A stretch of DNA of 64,000 bases. Origin: Bacillota bacterium (GTDB taxonomy: Bacteria > Bacillota > UBA4882 > UBA8346). A program made the position numbers and the translations under genes. The notes beneath the pieces are model-generated. The model was not told where the DNA came from, did not search any database, and saw only the letters and a list, made by a program, of their open reading frames with translations. Every line of letters starts with the position of its first letter. Positions within the stretch are counted from its first letter, which is position 1. Shown here piece after piece: positions 8,176 through 17,020 of this stretch. The stretch spans positions 35,672 through 99,671 of the forward strand of contig JAEWZY010000043.1 in NCBI GenBank assembly GCA_023394955.1, written 5' to 3'.

Positions 8176-9345
8176 TCAATTATATTTCTCCTTATCATAA
8201 CGGCAACTAGGGTTCCAAAAGATCCATTCTTTAAGGCCGGCGTCTTCGACTGCCCTGATTTGAGCTTTGATTTCATCTCTGCCGTAATGATGGCCGAGAT
8301 TGAAATCTTGAAGCCAAGGGCGGATGATTGTAGAGGTATTGCCGGCATCATCCAGTCTTTTTTTGGCGTCGCTGACCCCTTTGAAGACAGTTTCGTATGG
8401 TTGCCGATTAGGGTTTTTCAGGCCGAAAGTTCCGTGAGCATAATGGGATGGATAAACCATTGGACAGACGATATCGACATTACTGACGATCTTTTCATAT
8501 TGTTGGCCAATGCCTTGATCATCGGGCACGCTAGTTGTCAACCCAAAAATATCAGCCGAAATAGGTATTTGGTAAGGCTGCAATTTGGTACGAGCATATT
8601 TCAAAAAGTTTTGAATTACATCTTCAGGTTTTTCACCATTGTTGAAAGGATAGACACAACGTTTGATATCGCCATCACTGGTGAAACGAACGTAGTCGAA
8701 TTGGATCTCTTGAAAACCAATGGCAATTGCCTCTTCAGCGATACTAATGATATAATCCCATAAGTCTCGGTTATAAGGGTCGACCCAGTTTAAACCTTTG
8801 CGGTCTTTCCATAATCCGCCATCGATGTCTTTTACGGCCCATTCAGGCTTTTTTTTAGCCAGAAAAGGATCTTTAAAAACAACAATGCGGGCGATGGGAT
8901 AAATTTGGTTTTCGTATAAAGTCTGAATCATGGTTTTCGGGTCATTAATCTTGATTTCAGTCGCTTTGACTTGATTGACTAGTTCCACTTGGGTTTGATA
9001 GCTTATGGTTCCGGTATCGTCTTTTACATCAATTACGAGAGCATTGACTTCCGTTTCATTGATGAATTGGATTAACCTTGAAAACCATTTGGTTGAGCCG
9101 GCTATCCAACCGGTAGCATAGATGCCTTTTACTTCGTTGGGTTTGGGCCAAGCCAGCTTTACTATTTCGGACCGATTGGATTTTTTCACCGGAGGGGAGG
9201 GTTTGGGAAGAATTCTAAAATCGCCCCGTATGGGTGGGGTCGGGTTGTTGAAGGCGACTTCCACAGCTGATGTCTGGGGTAAAGGAATAAAAGCGCTAAG
9301 AATGATCAAAGGCAACTGGTAAAGCAGCCATTTTTTGGTTTTCAA
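8176..9345 (-). CDS. DUF4015 putative glycoside hydrolase, secreted
   Basis: 389 residues from TTG 9345, chosen because GAGGTG (9354-9359) lies 8 bases upstream; GTG 9360 would overlap that site. A signal peptide (QLPLIILSAFIPLPQTSA) precedes a TIM-barrel-like domain of the DUF4015 (GHL13-like) family: VKGIYATGW at the start, LVIDVKDDTGTI, IYPIARIVVFKDPFLA, WVDPYNRDLWDYI, FQEIQFDYVRF and VCPMVYPSHY. Asp residues in IDVKDD and QFDYVRF are the likely acids. The substrate is unknown, probably a cell-surface or matrix polysaccharide. It converges on the FadR-like gene with 2 bp between. Confidence 0.85.
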   Translation of the reverse strand: MKTKKWLLYQLPLIILSAFIPLPQTSAVEVAFNNPTPPIRGDFRILPKPSPPVKKSNRSEIVKLAWPKPNEVKGIYATGWIAGSTKWFSRLIQFINETEVNALVIDVKDDTGTISYQTQVELVNQVKATEIKINDPKTMIQTLYENQIYPIARIVVFKDPFLAKKKPEWAVKDIDGGLWKDRKGLNWVDPYNRDLWDYIISIAEEAIAIGFQEIQFDYVRFTSDGDIKRCVYPFNNGEKPEDVIQNFLKYARTKLQPYQIPISADIFGLTTSVPDDQGIGQQYEKIVSNVDIVCPMVYPSHYAHGTFGLKNPNRQPYETVFKGVSDAKKRLDDAGNTSTIIRPWLQDFNLGHHYGRDEIKAQIRAVEDAGLKEWIFWNPSCRYDKEKYN

Positions 9346-9360
9346 GATGTTGCACCTCAC

Positions 9361-9669
9361 TTAGATGTGAGCTGTTTTCGCTGCTGGAAGGCAATTCACC
9401 TTTAGAAATATATTAGTAATTTGCTGGGAAAAGAACGCTTGTGGCTTTAAGAAGTGATCGGAAGGAATAATGACATCAAGAGAGTTTTACCAAATTAGTT
9501 AGCCGAGGACAAAAAACTAGAAAAAGGCACCAGCTAAAAAAGTAAAAATTGACGTAGGCTTCAGAAAAAATTATAATATATGAATCAAAATAAGTTTTGG
9601 TTTTTTCATGCCTTAAGACGGTTAGTAAACGAAACAGTACAGTATCGAACAGACCGACCATAGAGAGGA
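9361..9669. other. intergenic region with promoter of the glycolipid synthase
   Basis: 309 bases between divergent genes. A clear + strand promoter lies at 9549-9577; the remainder is A/T-rich and I see no convincing gene. Confidence 0.6.
9549..9577 (+). promoter_or_regulatory. sigma-A promoter
   Basis: TTGACG (9549-9554), 17-base spacer, TATAAT (9572-9577); drives the gene at 9670 through a leader of about 85 bases. Confidence 0.8.
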
Positions 9670-10812
9670 ATGAGTTTCCTGACTAAAATTTTTATTATCT
9701 ATACTGATGCGGGAGCAGGTCACCGGAGAGCGGCGGAAGCCCTTAATAAGGTTACCGGAGATGTATTTCCCGAGGCTGCAGTCAGTCTTTTCGATGTTTT
9801 GAACTATACGACTCCGCTTTTTAAAAAGTCCTATCCGGCGATTTACTTGTTTATGGTAAACCGCTGTCCCTGGTTGTTCGGAATGGGATACTATTTAACT
9901 GATGCCAGAGCGGTGGACCGGTTTGTCAGAATTTTTAGGCGGATTACCAATTCAATTAATTGTAAATCTTTTGAGAAGTATCTGCTCAAGGAAAAGCCGG
10001 ATTTGATCATCACCACTCACTGGCTACCCAATGAGATTATCACTTCTTTGAAGAGACGGCGTAAATTCGGCTCATTCCTGGCGACATGCATCACGGATTA
10101 TTATCCTCATGCTTTTTGGAGGAACCGGGGGGTTGACCTTTATATAGCTCCTAACGAGGATCTTATTCCTCGGTTAACCAAATTAGGTGTGACTCTTGAA
10201 AAAGTGCAAACATTCGGGTTGCCGATCGATCCGGAGTTCGCTTACCATCATGATAAGGTGGAAATGAGGGAGCGGCTCGGTTTAGATGCGAACCTATTTA
10301 CGATCTTGATTACTAGCGGCGGCTTTGGAGTAGGTCCTATCAAAGAGTTGGTGGAGGAGATTGAAAAGATCGATGCTCCATTACAAGTGCAGGTGGTCTG
10401 CGGTAAAAACACCGGGCTACGTCAGGAGTTGACCGCTCATACTAAAAAAGCGCGTCACCGGTTTCAGATCTATGGGTTTGTCACGAATATGGATCAATTG
10501 ATGGAAGCCAGCGACATTCTGATCTCCAAATCGGGCGGGCTGACTTCCACCGAGGCGATGGCTAAGGACTTGCCATTGATTATTTTGTATCCCATCCCAG
10601 GGCAGGAGTTTAGCAACAGTGAGTTTTTACTGAAACACGGCGCCGGTTTGCGGGCGCGGAGCGCCAAACAAGCCCGAGCGGCCTTGGAAGGTTTGTTGGC
10701 CGATCCAGGGCGTTTGGAAGCTTTACGCAGGAACATCGGTAAACTGGCCAGGCCCAATGCGGCCCGGAAGATTCTGACGTATTTGAAACAAGTTTATCAG
10801 AAGGGGGCTTAG
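9670..10812 (+). CDS. MGDG synthase/UgtP-type processive glycosyltransferase (GT28)
   Basis: 380 residues, ATG with GAGAGG just upstream. The N-terminal domain starts IFIIYTDAGAGHRRAAEAL, the glycine/histidine loop of the monogalactosyldiacylglycerol synthase family, and continues with LIITTHWLPNEI and CITDYYPHAFW. The C-terminal UDP-sugar domain has ILITSGGFGVGPIKEL, KSGGLTSTEAMAKDLP and PIPGQEFSN. Such enzymes add sugar to diacylglycerol on the inner face of the membrane, making glycolipids or lipoteichoic anchors. The sugar (glucose or galactose) cannot be told. The DUF896 gene follows after 31 bp and may be cotranscribed. Confidence 0.92.
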   Translation: MSFLTKIFIIYTDAGAGHRRAAEALNKVTGDVFPEAAVSLFDVLNYTTPLFKKSYPAIYLFMVNRCPWLFGMGYYLTDARAVDRFVRIFRRITNSINCKSFEKYLLKEKPDLIITTHWLPNEIITSLKRRRKFGSFLATCITDYYPHAFWRNRGVDLYIAPNEDLIPRLTKLGVTLEKVQTFGLPIDPEFAYHHDKVEMRERLGLDANLFTILITSGGFGVGPIKELVEEIEKIDAPLQVQVVCGKNTGLRQELTAHTKKARHRFQIYGFVTNMDQLMEASDILISKSGGLTSTEAMAKDLPLIILYPIPGQEFSNSEFLLKHGAGLRARSAKQARAALEGLLADPGRLEALRRNIGKLARPNAARKILTYLKQVYQKGA

Positions 10813-10843
10813 TTCTACATTGGGTTTTTCAATGTAGATAATC

Positions 10844-11059
10844 ATGCCGGAATTAAAAGTTATCAAGCGTTTAAACGAACTTTACCACAAATCGAAACAG
10901 GCGTCGCTTTCTCCTGAAGAATTGGCCGAGCGGGATCGGTTGCGCCGGATCTATCTGGATTCCATCAAGGAACAGTTTAAAGTGACGCTTGATCGGGTCG
11001 AAATCGTGGACGAAGCGGGCAATAAAATCGATCCCCACGGAGAAGGAGATCATCATTGA
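10844..11059 (+). CDS. DUF896/YnzC-family small cytosolic protein
   Basis: 71 residues with the family's helical hairpin: KRLNELYHKSKQASLSPEEL, then AERDRLRRIYLDSIKEQFK, matching UPF0291 (B. subtilis YnzC, YlaC-size). The family is widespread in Firmicutes; YnzC is SOS-linked in Bacillus but the role is unknown. The His-rich end GEGDHH is an addition. Confidence 0.85.
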   Translation: MPELKVIKRLNELYHKSKQASLSPEELAERDRLRRIYLDSIKEQFKVTLDRVEIVDEAGNKIDPHGEGDHH

Positions 11060-11341
11060 CCAAAGATTTCCGGATAAAATCTGAAACTTAGTGAGGAGCG
11101 CTCCGTTGGATAGAGTATAGACTTACCTCCTCATTTTTTTGAAGGCTTTTTCAGAAGCGATCTGGGAAGGCCTTCTTTGTTGAGCGTTGATGACATTGAT
11201 GGCGTAGATATCGCTGATTTTGTGGATTAGGAAATGTCTATTAATTTGGTGGTGAAAGCAGTGCAGATAATAAAGGGAAAATTTAGAATTAAGAAGAATA
11301 GATACTCGTATTGATTATGTTTTTCCATCCTTGTAAGTACG

Positions 11342-11628
11342 ATGCACCAGATGTTCGGCTTTAAAGACTTGGAACCAGGGGAAACCATTGAAGAAATTCG
11401 CGACAAGGGTGGATCTATTCCTACTATAAATTTGAAATAAACAAGACATTGGACGACTTAATCGCCAAAAACCCTGATAATTAGAGATTATATAAAGCCT
11501 TAGGCGAATTTTATTTTGAGGTTTATTTGAAATATGGCAACCGTTGGTTGATGAGGCCTGAAGAATTGTTAGCCCAAGCAGAAAAGAACTTTACGATCGC
11601 TTACGAACACGGGAAATTTATACATTGA
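11342..11628 (+). pseudogene. decayed gene of unknown family
   Basis: One frame gives MFGFKDLEPGETIEEIRDKG, then the frame shifts near 11412 to YYKFEINKTLDDLIAKNPDN, hits a TAG near 11482, and continues in the same frame as LYKALGEFYFEVYLKYGNRW and PEELLAQAEKNFTIAYEHGK to a TGA at 11626. The coherent helical composition across a stop and a shift points to a recently broken gene. Family not recognised. Confidence 0.5.
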
Positions 11629-11641
11629 TAAATTAAACAAA

Positions 11642-11678
11642 AAAACCAGACTTAGGTCAAGTTCTGGTTTTGATTTTT
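11642..11678 (+). terminator. terminator after the decayed gene
   Basis: An imperfect stem pairing AAAACCAGA with TCTGGTTTT around an AACTT/AAGT inner helix, followed by T-rich sequence. Confidence 0.6.
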
Positions 11679-11703
11679 ATAACTTCGATAAACCTAGCCC
11701 GTT

Positions 11704-11790
11704 AAAGAGCAATCCCTTTGTCTTCGGGGGACTTTCGGTTCAGTGTTTCCACCGGTATCGCTACCGTCCTTAATATAATAACAGAAATAG
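11704..11790 (-). other. possible structured RNA element
   Basis: On the minus strand two hairpins lie back to back without a gap: CGGTA-GCGA-TACCG (11766-11753) and GTG-GAAA-CAC (11752-11743), both closed by GNRA tetraloops, followed by GTCCCCCGAAGACAAAGGG, which can form a further stem. This is unusual for plain intergenic DNA and may be the 3' untranslated region of the HD gene or a small RNA. I match it to no known family. Confidence 0.3.
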
Positions 11791-11848
11791 ATTAAGTTAA
11801 TACTTATTTTGAATTAAGGTTATGTTAATTCTGAAATTTGATAACAGT

Positions 11849-12511
11849 CTATAAAATCACATTTCCATTGATCTCAATCTTGAAATTGCACTCCAAAAAG
11901 GCGGCGGCCCGGCGGCACATCATCATCCGTTTCAGGAAGATCTCGAAATACTCCATCACCGAACAGATACCGGTATCGATCTTCAGCTCCAAAGTGATGG
12001 TTTTCTTTTTAGGGTCAACGTTAAGAAAAGAATGGACCGCCGCATAATTAACCCGATCGTGAATGTTTTGAGTAGCGGGATCATCATTCCTAGCCCGGCT
12101 GCGGTGGACATCGGACTTGTCGGCTAAAATCAAGGCGGCGGCGATGTTATTAACCGCTTCACCCCATTCTTCCTCATGGTTTCCAATAGCTCCGACGATG
12201 GTGGCTGCTTCGTAGGGATCCATTTTCTTATCCAAGAGATAATTGAAGACCATCACTGCTCCGGACCGTCCATGGTCCTTTCGGTTGGCGATATTCCCAA
12301 TATCGTGGAGATAACCGGCGATGGCCGCCAGTTCAGCTTGGCGTTCCGAGAAACCCAGTCGGAGCAGAATGTTATGAGCAATGTTTGAGACCAGGTTAAC
12401 ATGGCGCAAACCATGCTCGGTATAACCCATCGCCTTTAAATGCTGGTCCGCAGTCTCAATCAAGGCGGAGGTCAGGGGGTCGTTTTTAATCGTTTCCAGG
12501 GTCAGATGCAT
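11849..12511 (-). CDS. HD-domain phosphohydrolase
   Basis: 220 residues. HD metal ligands are visible as H in YTEHGLRHVNLV, the HD pair in AGYLHDIGNIANRKDHGRSG, H in GAIGNHEEEWG, and D in ALILADKSDVHRSR. This is the HD superfamily hydrolase layout, acting on phosphate esters or nucleotides; the substrate is unknown. The ATG follows the uxaE stop by one base, so the two are translationally coupled and the protein probably works in the same pathway or operon. Confidence 0.85.
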   Translation of the reverse strand: MHLTLETIKNDPLTSALIETADQHLKAMGYTEHGLRHVNLVSNIAHNILLRLGFSERQAELAAIAGYLHDIGNIANRKDHGRSGAVMVFNYLLDKKMDPYEAATIVGAIGNHEEEWGEAVNNIAAALILADKSDVHRSRARNDDPATQNIHDRVNYAAVHSFLNVDPKKKTITLELKIDTGICSVMEYFEIFLKRMMMCRRAAAFLECNFKIEINGNVIL

Positions 12512-12512
12512 G

Positions 12513-14048
12513 TTATTTCATTACTCCAACTAGCTTCAAATGCTTTCCGATATGCCGTTCCAAAGCGTCGTAATAGTCGGCTTCGAATTTATCCAGGGTT
12601 TCATAAATCTCATCCCGGAAAGTCCAGGAGCCGTCGGGGTTCTTGGCTAGTAAAATCAAACCGTAAGTAATATGTAGTACCTGGCGGGGATCGACCAGAT
12701 CCATCAAGCCGGGCAGTTCGGCATCGCTCATTTTGTTGATATCCGGAACTTTGGCCGGATCGGCGCTGATATGGTAATACTTTCTGGCTTCGGTCAGGTT
12801 CTCCAAGGCGAATTGATGCATCCTGCGGTAGAGAGCCGGATTTTTGGCAGCGATGACCCGGACCGCTTCCAACCAGTTGGTACCGGCGGTTTTTAGATGG
12901 TATTTGCCGCCTGTTTCCTTGCCGATGATTGGGAAGACGGCGAATTTATCACTGCCCGAGTGAACGCTGATCTTGTAGCCAAAATGTTCCGCGATCTTGA
13001 AATGGGCGATAAATTCCTTGGTGAATTGGGACAGTTCTCCGATGTAGTCAATACCCTTCTGGAACTCGCCGCAAAAGCGCGGAGCCAGGCTGGTGACTTC
13101 CAAACCGGCATCGATGAGTTCCGCGGCTACGAAGTAGTGGGACTCCGGTGAAGTAGAAGTAAGGGTCTCATCGATGGACATCTCAAAATCAATCTTGCGG
13201 CTGTAATTTTTAATCAAATTATTATATAAATCGATTGTATAATTGACGGCCTTCAGATATACCAATACGATCTTTTGGAAATCAGCTTGGTTAAAGGTGA
13301 GGGAGGCGCCTTTCAGATCAATGGTTTTTCCCAAATATTTAGCTTCCAGTTTAGCGCGGACCTCTTGGGGAAGTTTTTGATAGCGGTCGGCGATCTCATC
13401 AGCGGAGAGGGCGGCCGCCGGGTTGTCAATATGTTCGGAACAGTCCAGGGTAATCATGGTATAATCGCACTCGAGGGCCATTTTGACTTCCTCGGCGGTC
13501 TTTAGATGGTCGCCGTCGGCGCCGAAACCTTTGGTGTAGCCCTCCTGAAAAACCGCCCAGGAAGCGGCGGCTAATACATCCGGGTATGTCCGGCCGGTCA
13601 GGTTTAGTTCGCGAATGGATTGCTGGGCCAGGACCGGAAAGACGGGCAGCTCTTTAATGAGCCGGATGTGGCCGGGAGAAGCCAGGCCGAGCCGGTCGCC
13701 TAAACCGATAGTGATCGGGATACCCAAGTGGTTTTGGGGTTTGGTATAAGGGAATAGTTCACGCAGGGCGTCACAGTTTTCATTGGTCAGGTCGCAAACA
13801 AGGGACTTGACGTTATCCAAGTTAAATTCAGAACCTTTGAATTTAACTGGGAAAACCCCATCACTTACAATTACCAAGAATTTTTTTCCGTTTTCACGGG
13901 CGATAAAGAAAAGGCAACCGGCAGTTGCTTGTAGGGAATCAGGGTAAACCTGATATTCTTGAAAGTTAGTATTGGCTAACTCTTTTAATTGATCGGGGTT
14001 AATCTGATCGATCTTAACTTTATCGCAGAAAGACTTCCAACCGTTCAT
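12513..14048 (-). CDS. uxaE: tagaturonate epimerase UxaE
   Basis: 511 residues with GGAGG before the ATG. The sequence matches the tagaturonate/fructuronate epimerase family by its length and segments such as PITIGLGDRLGLASPGHI near residue 110, FGADGDHLKT (about 190), CDYTMITLDCSEHIDNP, FEMSIDETLTSTSPESHYF, FKISVHSGSDKFAVFPIIG and HITYGL near the C-terminus. UxaE interconverts D-tagaturonate and D-fructuronate, joining galacturonate and glucuronate catabolism. No other uronate gene is adjacent; the HD gene is coupled downstream and luxS lies 75 bp upstream. Confidence 0.9.
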   Translation of the reverse strand: MNGWKSFCDKVKIDQINPDQLKELANTNFQEYQVYPDSLQATAGCLFFIARENGKKFLVIVSDGVFPVKFKGSEFNLDNVKSLVCDLTNENCDALRELFPYTKPQNHLGIPITIGLGDRLGLASPGHIRLIKELPVFPVLAQQSIRELNLTGRTYPDVLAAASWAVFQEGYTKGFGADGDHLKTAEEVKMALECDYTMITLDCSEHIDNPAAALSADEIADRYQKLPQEVRAKLEAKYLGKTIDLKGASLTFNQADFQKIVLVYLKAVNYTIDLYNNLIKNYSRKIDFEMSIDETLTSTSPESHYFVAAELIDAGLEVTSLAPRFCGEFQKGIDYIGELSQFTKEFIAHFKIAEHFGYKISVHSGSDKFAVFPIIGKETGGKYHLKTAGTNWLEAVRVIAAKNPALYRRMHQFALENLTEARKYYHISADPAKVPDINKMSDAELPGLMDLVDPRQVLHITYGLILLAKNPDGSWTFRDEIYETLDKFEADYYDALERHIGKHLKLVGVMK

Positions 14049-14123
14049 TATGCCATCCTCCTTTTATTCGTAAAACTCTTAGATAATTTTAACATCTTAT
14101 CCAAGCTTGTTCAAGGAATATAT

Positions 14124-14612
14124 CTACCAGTGTTGGCGGTGAATATTAATAATTTCGGGTTCAGGGACACTCAAGAACTCGGCCGCCCATAGTTTGGCGG
14201 ATTCAAGATCGTGTTCAAGGTAGTTGCCGCATTCCTTGGGACTAGCCCCGGGAATAGCTTCCGTAAATTCGAGGATTTCTTGTAAGGCTTTTCGAATCAA
14301 TGGAGCTACCCAGGAAAGCTTCTTATCATTGCAAAAGATAAAATAAAAACCGGTCCGGCATCCCATCGGTGAAATATCGATCAAGTCGGAGGTATATTTC
14401 CGGACTAAAGTGGCAAATAAGTGTTCCAGGGTATGAAGGGCATCGTTGGGAATGAACTTTTGGTTTGGTTGGGCAAAACGCACATCAAACTTTGAGATTA
14501 AGCACTTTGGAAACTTAGGGTTAACGCCGATTACTTTAGCTTTGCGAATGTATGGGGCAGTGACCTGATGGTGGTCCAGTTCAAAAGATTCTACTTGATT
14601 CACAGGATTCAC
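14124..14612 (-). CDS. luxS: S-ribosylhomocysteine lyase LuxS
   Basis: 162 residues from GTG 14612, with AAGGAAG at 14619-14625 upstream; the open frame extends further into mtnN but that part has no LuxS features. LuxS splits S-ribosylhomocysteine into homocysteine and DPD, the precursor of autoinducer-2. Zinc ligands appear as HTLEH (His60, His64) and the Cys in KECGNYLEHD; the catalytic Cys is in SPMGCRTGFYF. The usual length is about 155-165. The ribosome site overlaps the stop of mtnN, so the two are a coupled methyl-cycle pair. Confidence 0.95.
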   Translation of the reverse strand: MNPVNQVESFELDHHQVTAPYIRKAKVIGVNPKFPKCLISKFDVRFAQPNQKFIPNDALHTLEHLFATLVRKYTSDLIDISPMGCRTGFYFIFCNDKKLSWVAPLIRKALQEILEFTEAIPGASPKECGNYLEHDLESAKLWAAEFLSVPEPEIINIHRQHW

Positions 14613-14623
14613 ACCTTTCTTCC

Positions 14624-15334
14624 TTAATGATCTTCCTCTTCGATAATCTCGATCAAATGCTCCAGAAAACCGGCGCATCTTTCCGAAGCAAGTCGTTTAA
14701 ATTTATCATACATCACTTTACTCCGGTTGCCCGGTTTATCGGAGATTGAACGGATGACCACAAACGGAATTTTGCATAAGGCGCAGACTTGGGCTACGGC
14801 TGCACCTTCCATCTCATTACAGTAAGCGCCGAATTCTTCAAACAACTGAGTTTGCTTCTCCGGGGAGTCATTAAATTGATCCCCGGTAGCGATGGGACCG
14901 GAAAAAATTCGAAATTCGCCGCCGCTAATTTTTTTGATAGCCGCTTCGCAAAGATCGGCAAAATGACGGTCAGCTTCGATAAAACCGCCTCCCTGTTCGT
15001 CGAAGGACCCTTTTTTAATCCCAAATACAGTCAGATCCAGATCGTGTTGGATACAAGCAGTGGAAATTACCACATCGCCAATGTTTAGATCAGGATGCAA
15101 AGCCCCGGCGGAGCCTATATTCACAATCTTTGACGGGCTAAAACGTTCGATCAACAGTTGGGTGCAACGGGCGGCATTCACTTTACCAACTCCCGACATG
15201 GCGATAATACATGGAGTATGGTGAATTAGTCCTTGATAATACTCAAGGTCATAAACGGTAATAGCTTTAGTTTTCTTCATTTTCCCCAAAACCGCATCCA
15301 GCTCGGTGGTTACGGCGGTGATGACCCCAATCAT
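14624..15334 (-). CDS. mtnN: 5'-methylthioadenosine/S-adenosylhomocysteine nucleosidase
   Basis: 236 residues from ATG 15334, preceded by GGAG at a 9-base spacing. It starts MIGVITAVTTELDAV, carrying the first catalytic Glu, with MSGVGKVNAA, NIGSAGAL, ATGDQF, NEMEGAAVAQVC and RSISDKPG, the last two bearing the ribose-binding Glu and the catalytic Asp. It removes adenine from SAH and MTA, and supplies S-ribosylhomocysteine to LuxS encoded 11 bases downstream. Confidence 0.95.
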   Translation of the reverse strand: MIGVITAVTTELDAVLGKMKKTKAITVYDLEYYQGLIHHTPCIIAMSGVGKVNAARCTQLLIERFSPSKIVNIGSAGALHPDLNIGDVVISTACIQHDLDLTVFGIKKGSFDEQGGGFIEADRHFADLCEAAIKKISGGEFRIFSGPIATGDQFNDSPEKQTQLFEEFGAYCNEMEGAAVAQVCALCKIPFVVIRSISDKPGNRSKVMYDKFKRLASERCAGFLEHLIEIIEEEDH

Positions 15335-15616
15335 GTAATTTTTCTCCATGTAAATTAATGGAAAACTTAAATTTTCCAGCGCCAACAGCTTTTAGTATAT
15401 TAAAAAAAAAATAGAATATCCGCTTCATTTTACTATAATATGGAGGAACAATACTACCATTTAGCTGATTTTGATAAGAAAATTTAATCATAACAAGGAA
15501 ATTAAGGTAAGAACATTGAATAATTGTCTTAGAAAAGGTATCGTAGACATTGGCGAGAGGCTTTCAAATATAAATAAATACTTTACGGTTAATATTAAAA
15601 TAAGGAGAAATTGATA
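15335..15616. other. divergent intergenic region
   Basis: 282 bases between mtnN (-) and the LarA-like gene (+). It must carry both promoters; A/T-rich, no clear consensus promoter or riboswitch recognised. Confidence 0.4.
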
Positions 15617-16894
15617 ATGAGAGAGATTATTAAAAAAGCATCCGCCCAATCCGGGATAACCGATGGGGAATTGGTGAAGCTGCTCGAAGAGGCGATTCAG
15701 GATCGGAAAACGGATTTGAAAAAAGTTTTACTTCTTCCTCCCGATCTTACCAGGATGCATTCGGGCGCCGGTAAAATCACAGCCTTGTATTACGAGATGT
15801 TGAAAGATAGTTGTCAAGTCGATATCATGCCGGCTCTGGGTACCCATGATCCGATGACTGAAGCGGAATGTCGCGAGTTCTTCGGGGAAAGAGTTCCTTT
15901 GAACAAGATCGTCGCTCATAACTGGCGGACTGATGTGGTGAAAATTGATGAAGTTCCCGGTTCCTATGTTAAGGAAGTTTCCGAAGGCCTTCTCGACTAC
16001 CCGGTTAACGCTGAGGTCAATAAAAGATTACTCGATAAATCCTATGATCTGATCATCTCCGTCGGCCAAGTGGTCCCCCACGAAGTAATCGGGATGGCTA
16101 ATTATAATAAAAATATCTTTGTGGGATGCGGCGGCAGGGACACAATTAATAAATCCCATTTCTTGGGGGCGGTCTACGGTATGGAGCGGATGATGGGCCG
16201 GGCCGACACCCCGGTGCGCCGGGTCTTCAATTACGCCGAAGATCATTTTCTGAAGGATGTTCCTTTGATGTATGTCTTGACGGTTACTACAGTTAATGGC
16301 GGTAAAGTGGCGATTGAGGGCCTGTTCTGCGGCAAAAGCTTGAAGGTATTCGAAGCAGCAGTCAAAATGAGTCAGGAGAAGAACCTGACCTTCTTGGATA
16401 AACCCCTGAAGAAGGTAGTAGTCTACCTTGATGAACGGGAATTTAAAAGCACTTGGCTGGGGAATAAAGCGGTCTATCGGACTAGAATGGCCATTGCCGA
16501 CGACGGCGAGCTAATCGTCTTAGCCCCGGGAGTGAGAAAGTTCGGCGAGGACGAAGGGATCGATCAATTAATCCGGAAATATGGTTATGTCGGCAGAATA
16601 AAAGTGCTGGAACATTATAAAGCCAATCAAGATCTTCAGGATAATCTTTCGGCCGCGGCCCATCTAATTCATGGCTCATCCGACGGTCGGTTCTCGATTA
16701 CCTATGCCGTTGAAAAACTGACCAAGGAAGAAGTGGAAGGAGTAAACTTCAAGTATATGCCCTTAAAAGAGGCTTATCAAAAATACAACCCGGAACGCCT
16801 AAAGGATGGTTTCAACAAACTGGATGACGGCGAAGAAGTCTTTTTCATCAGCAACCCGGCGATCGGACTTTGGGCGGACCGGAGTAAGTTTTGA
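15617..16894 (+). CDS. LarA-like (DUF2088) protein, lactate racemase family
   Basis: 425 residues from ATG 15617 with AAGGAG at 15602-15607; TTG 15611 is too close to that site. The family uses a nickel-pincer nucleotide to racemise or epimerise 2-hydroxy acids. Visible are LLPPDLTRMHSGAG, ALGTHDPMTEAE (His of the active site), VGQVVPHEVIGM (second His) and CGGRDTINKSHFLGA. In lactate racemase the segment after GGR carries the Lys that anchors the cofactor; here the residue is Asp, though a Lys lies four residues later. Substrate is unknown; sugar acids are plausible with uxaE nearby. Genes for pincer synthesis (larBCE) are not in the window. Confidence 0.8.
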   Translation: MREIIKKASAQSGITDGELVKLLEEAIQDRKTDLKKVLLLPPDLTRMHSGAGKITALYYEMLKDSCQVDIMPALGTHDPMTEAECREFFGERVPLNKIVAHNWRTDVVKIDEVPGSYVKEVSEGLLDYPVNAEVNKRLLDKSYDLIISVGQVVPHEVIGMANYNKNIFVGCGGRDTINKSHFLGAVYGMERMMGRADTPVRRVFNYAEDHFLKDVPLMYVLTVTTVNGGKVAIEGLFCGKSLKVFEAAVKMSQEKNLTFLDKPLKKVVVYLDEREFKSTWLGNKAVYRTRMAIADDGELIVLAPGVRKFGEDEGIDQLIRKYGYVGRIKVLEHYKANQDLQDNLSAAAHLIHGSSDGRFSITYAVEKLTKEEVEGVNFKYMPLKEAYQKYNPERLKDGFNKLDDGEEVFFISNPAIGLWADRSKF

Positions 16895-16987
16895 CTAGGA
16901 CTGGGATGATTTTACAGGTTTTATGAATTTACAGTTGGACTAAAGTTTAAAGTCAATTAATAAATCGGACAAATAAAAGTTTCAATG

Positions 16988-17020
16988 ATGACCGGGAGCT
17001 CCGTTCCCGGTCATATTTTT
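16988..17020. terminator. bidirectional terminator
   Basis: A perfect 10-bp stem (16988-16997 with 17005-17014), 7-base loop and T-run, between the LarA-like gene (+) and the DUF4363 gene (-). Confidence 0.8.

Larger units (their letters stand above)
11060..11848. other. gene-poor stretch with a decayed gene and RNA-like hairpins
   Basis: About 790 bases without an intact gene. It holds a pseudogene (11342-11628), a terminator (11642-11678) and a pair of adjacent GNRA-loop hairpins (11743-11766). Nothing else is convincing, although AGGCTTTTTCAGAAGCGATCTGGGAAGGCCT-like inverted repeats near 11140-11180 could end the DUF896 transcript. Confidence 0.5.

Noticed and set aside
8260..8763. 167-codon open frame antisense to the DUF4015 gene
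   Set aside because: Shadow frame; the minus strand carries an evident family with signal peptide and ribosome site.
9476..9661. 61-codon minus-strand frame before the glycolipid synthase
   Set aside because: Overlaps a clear + strand promoter, no ribosome site, composition not protein-like.
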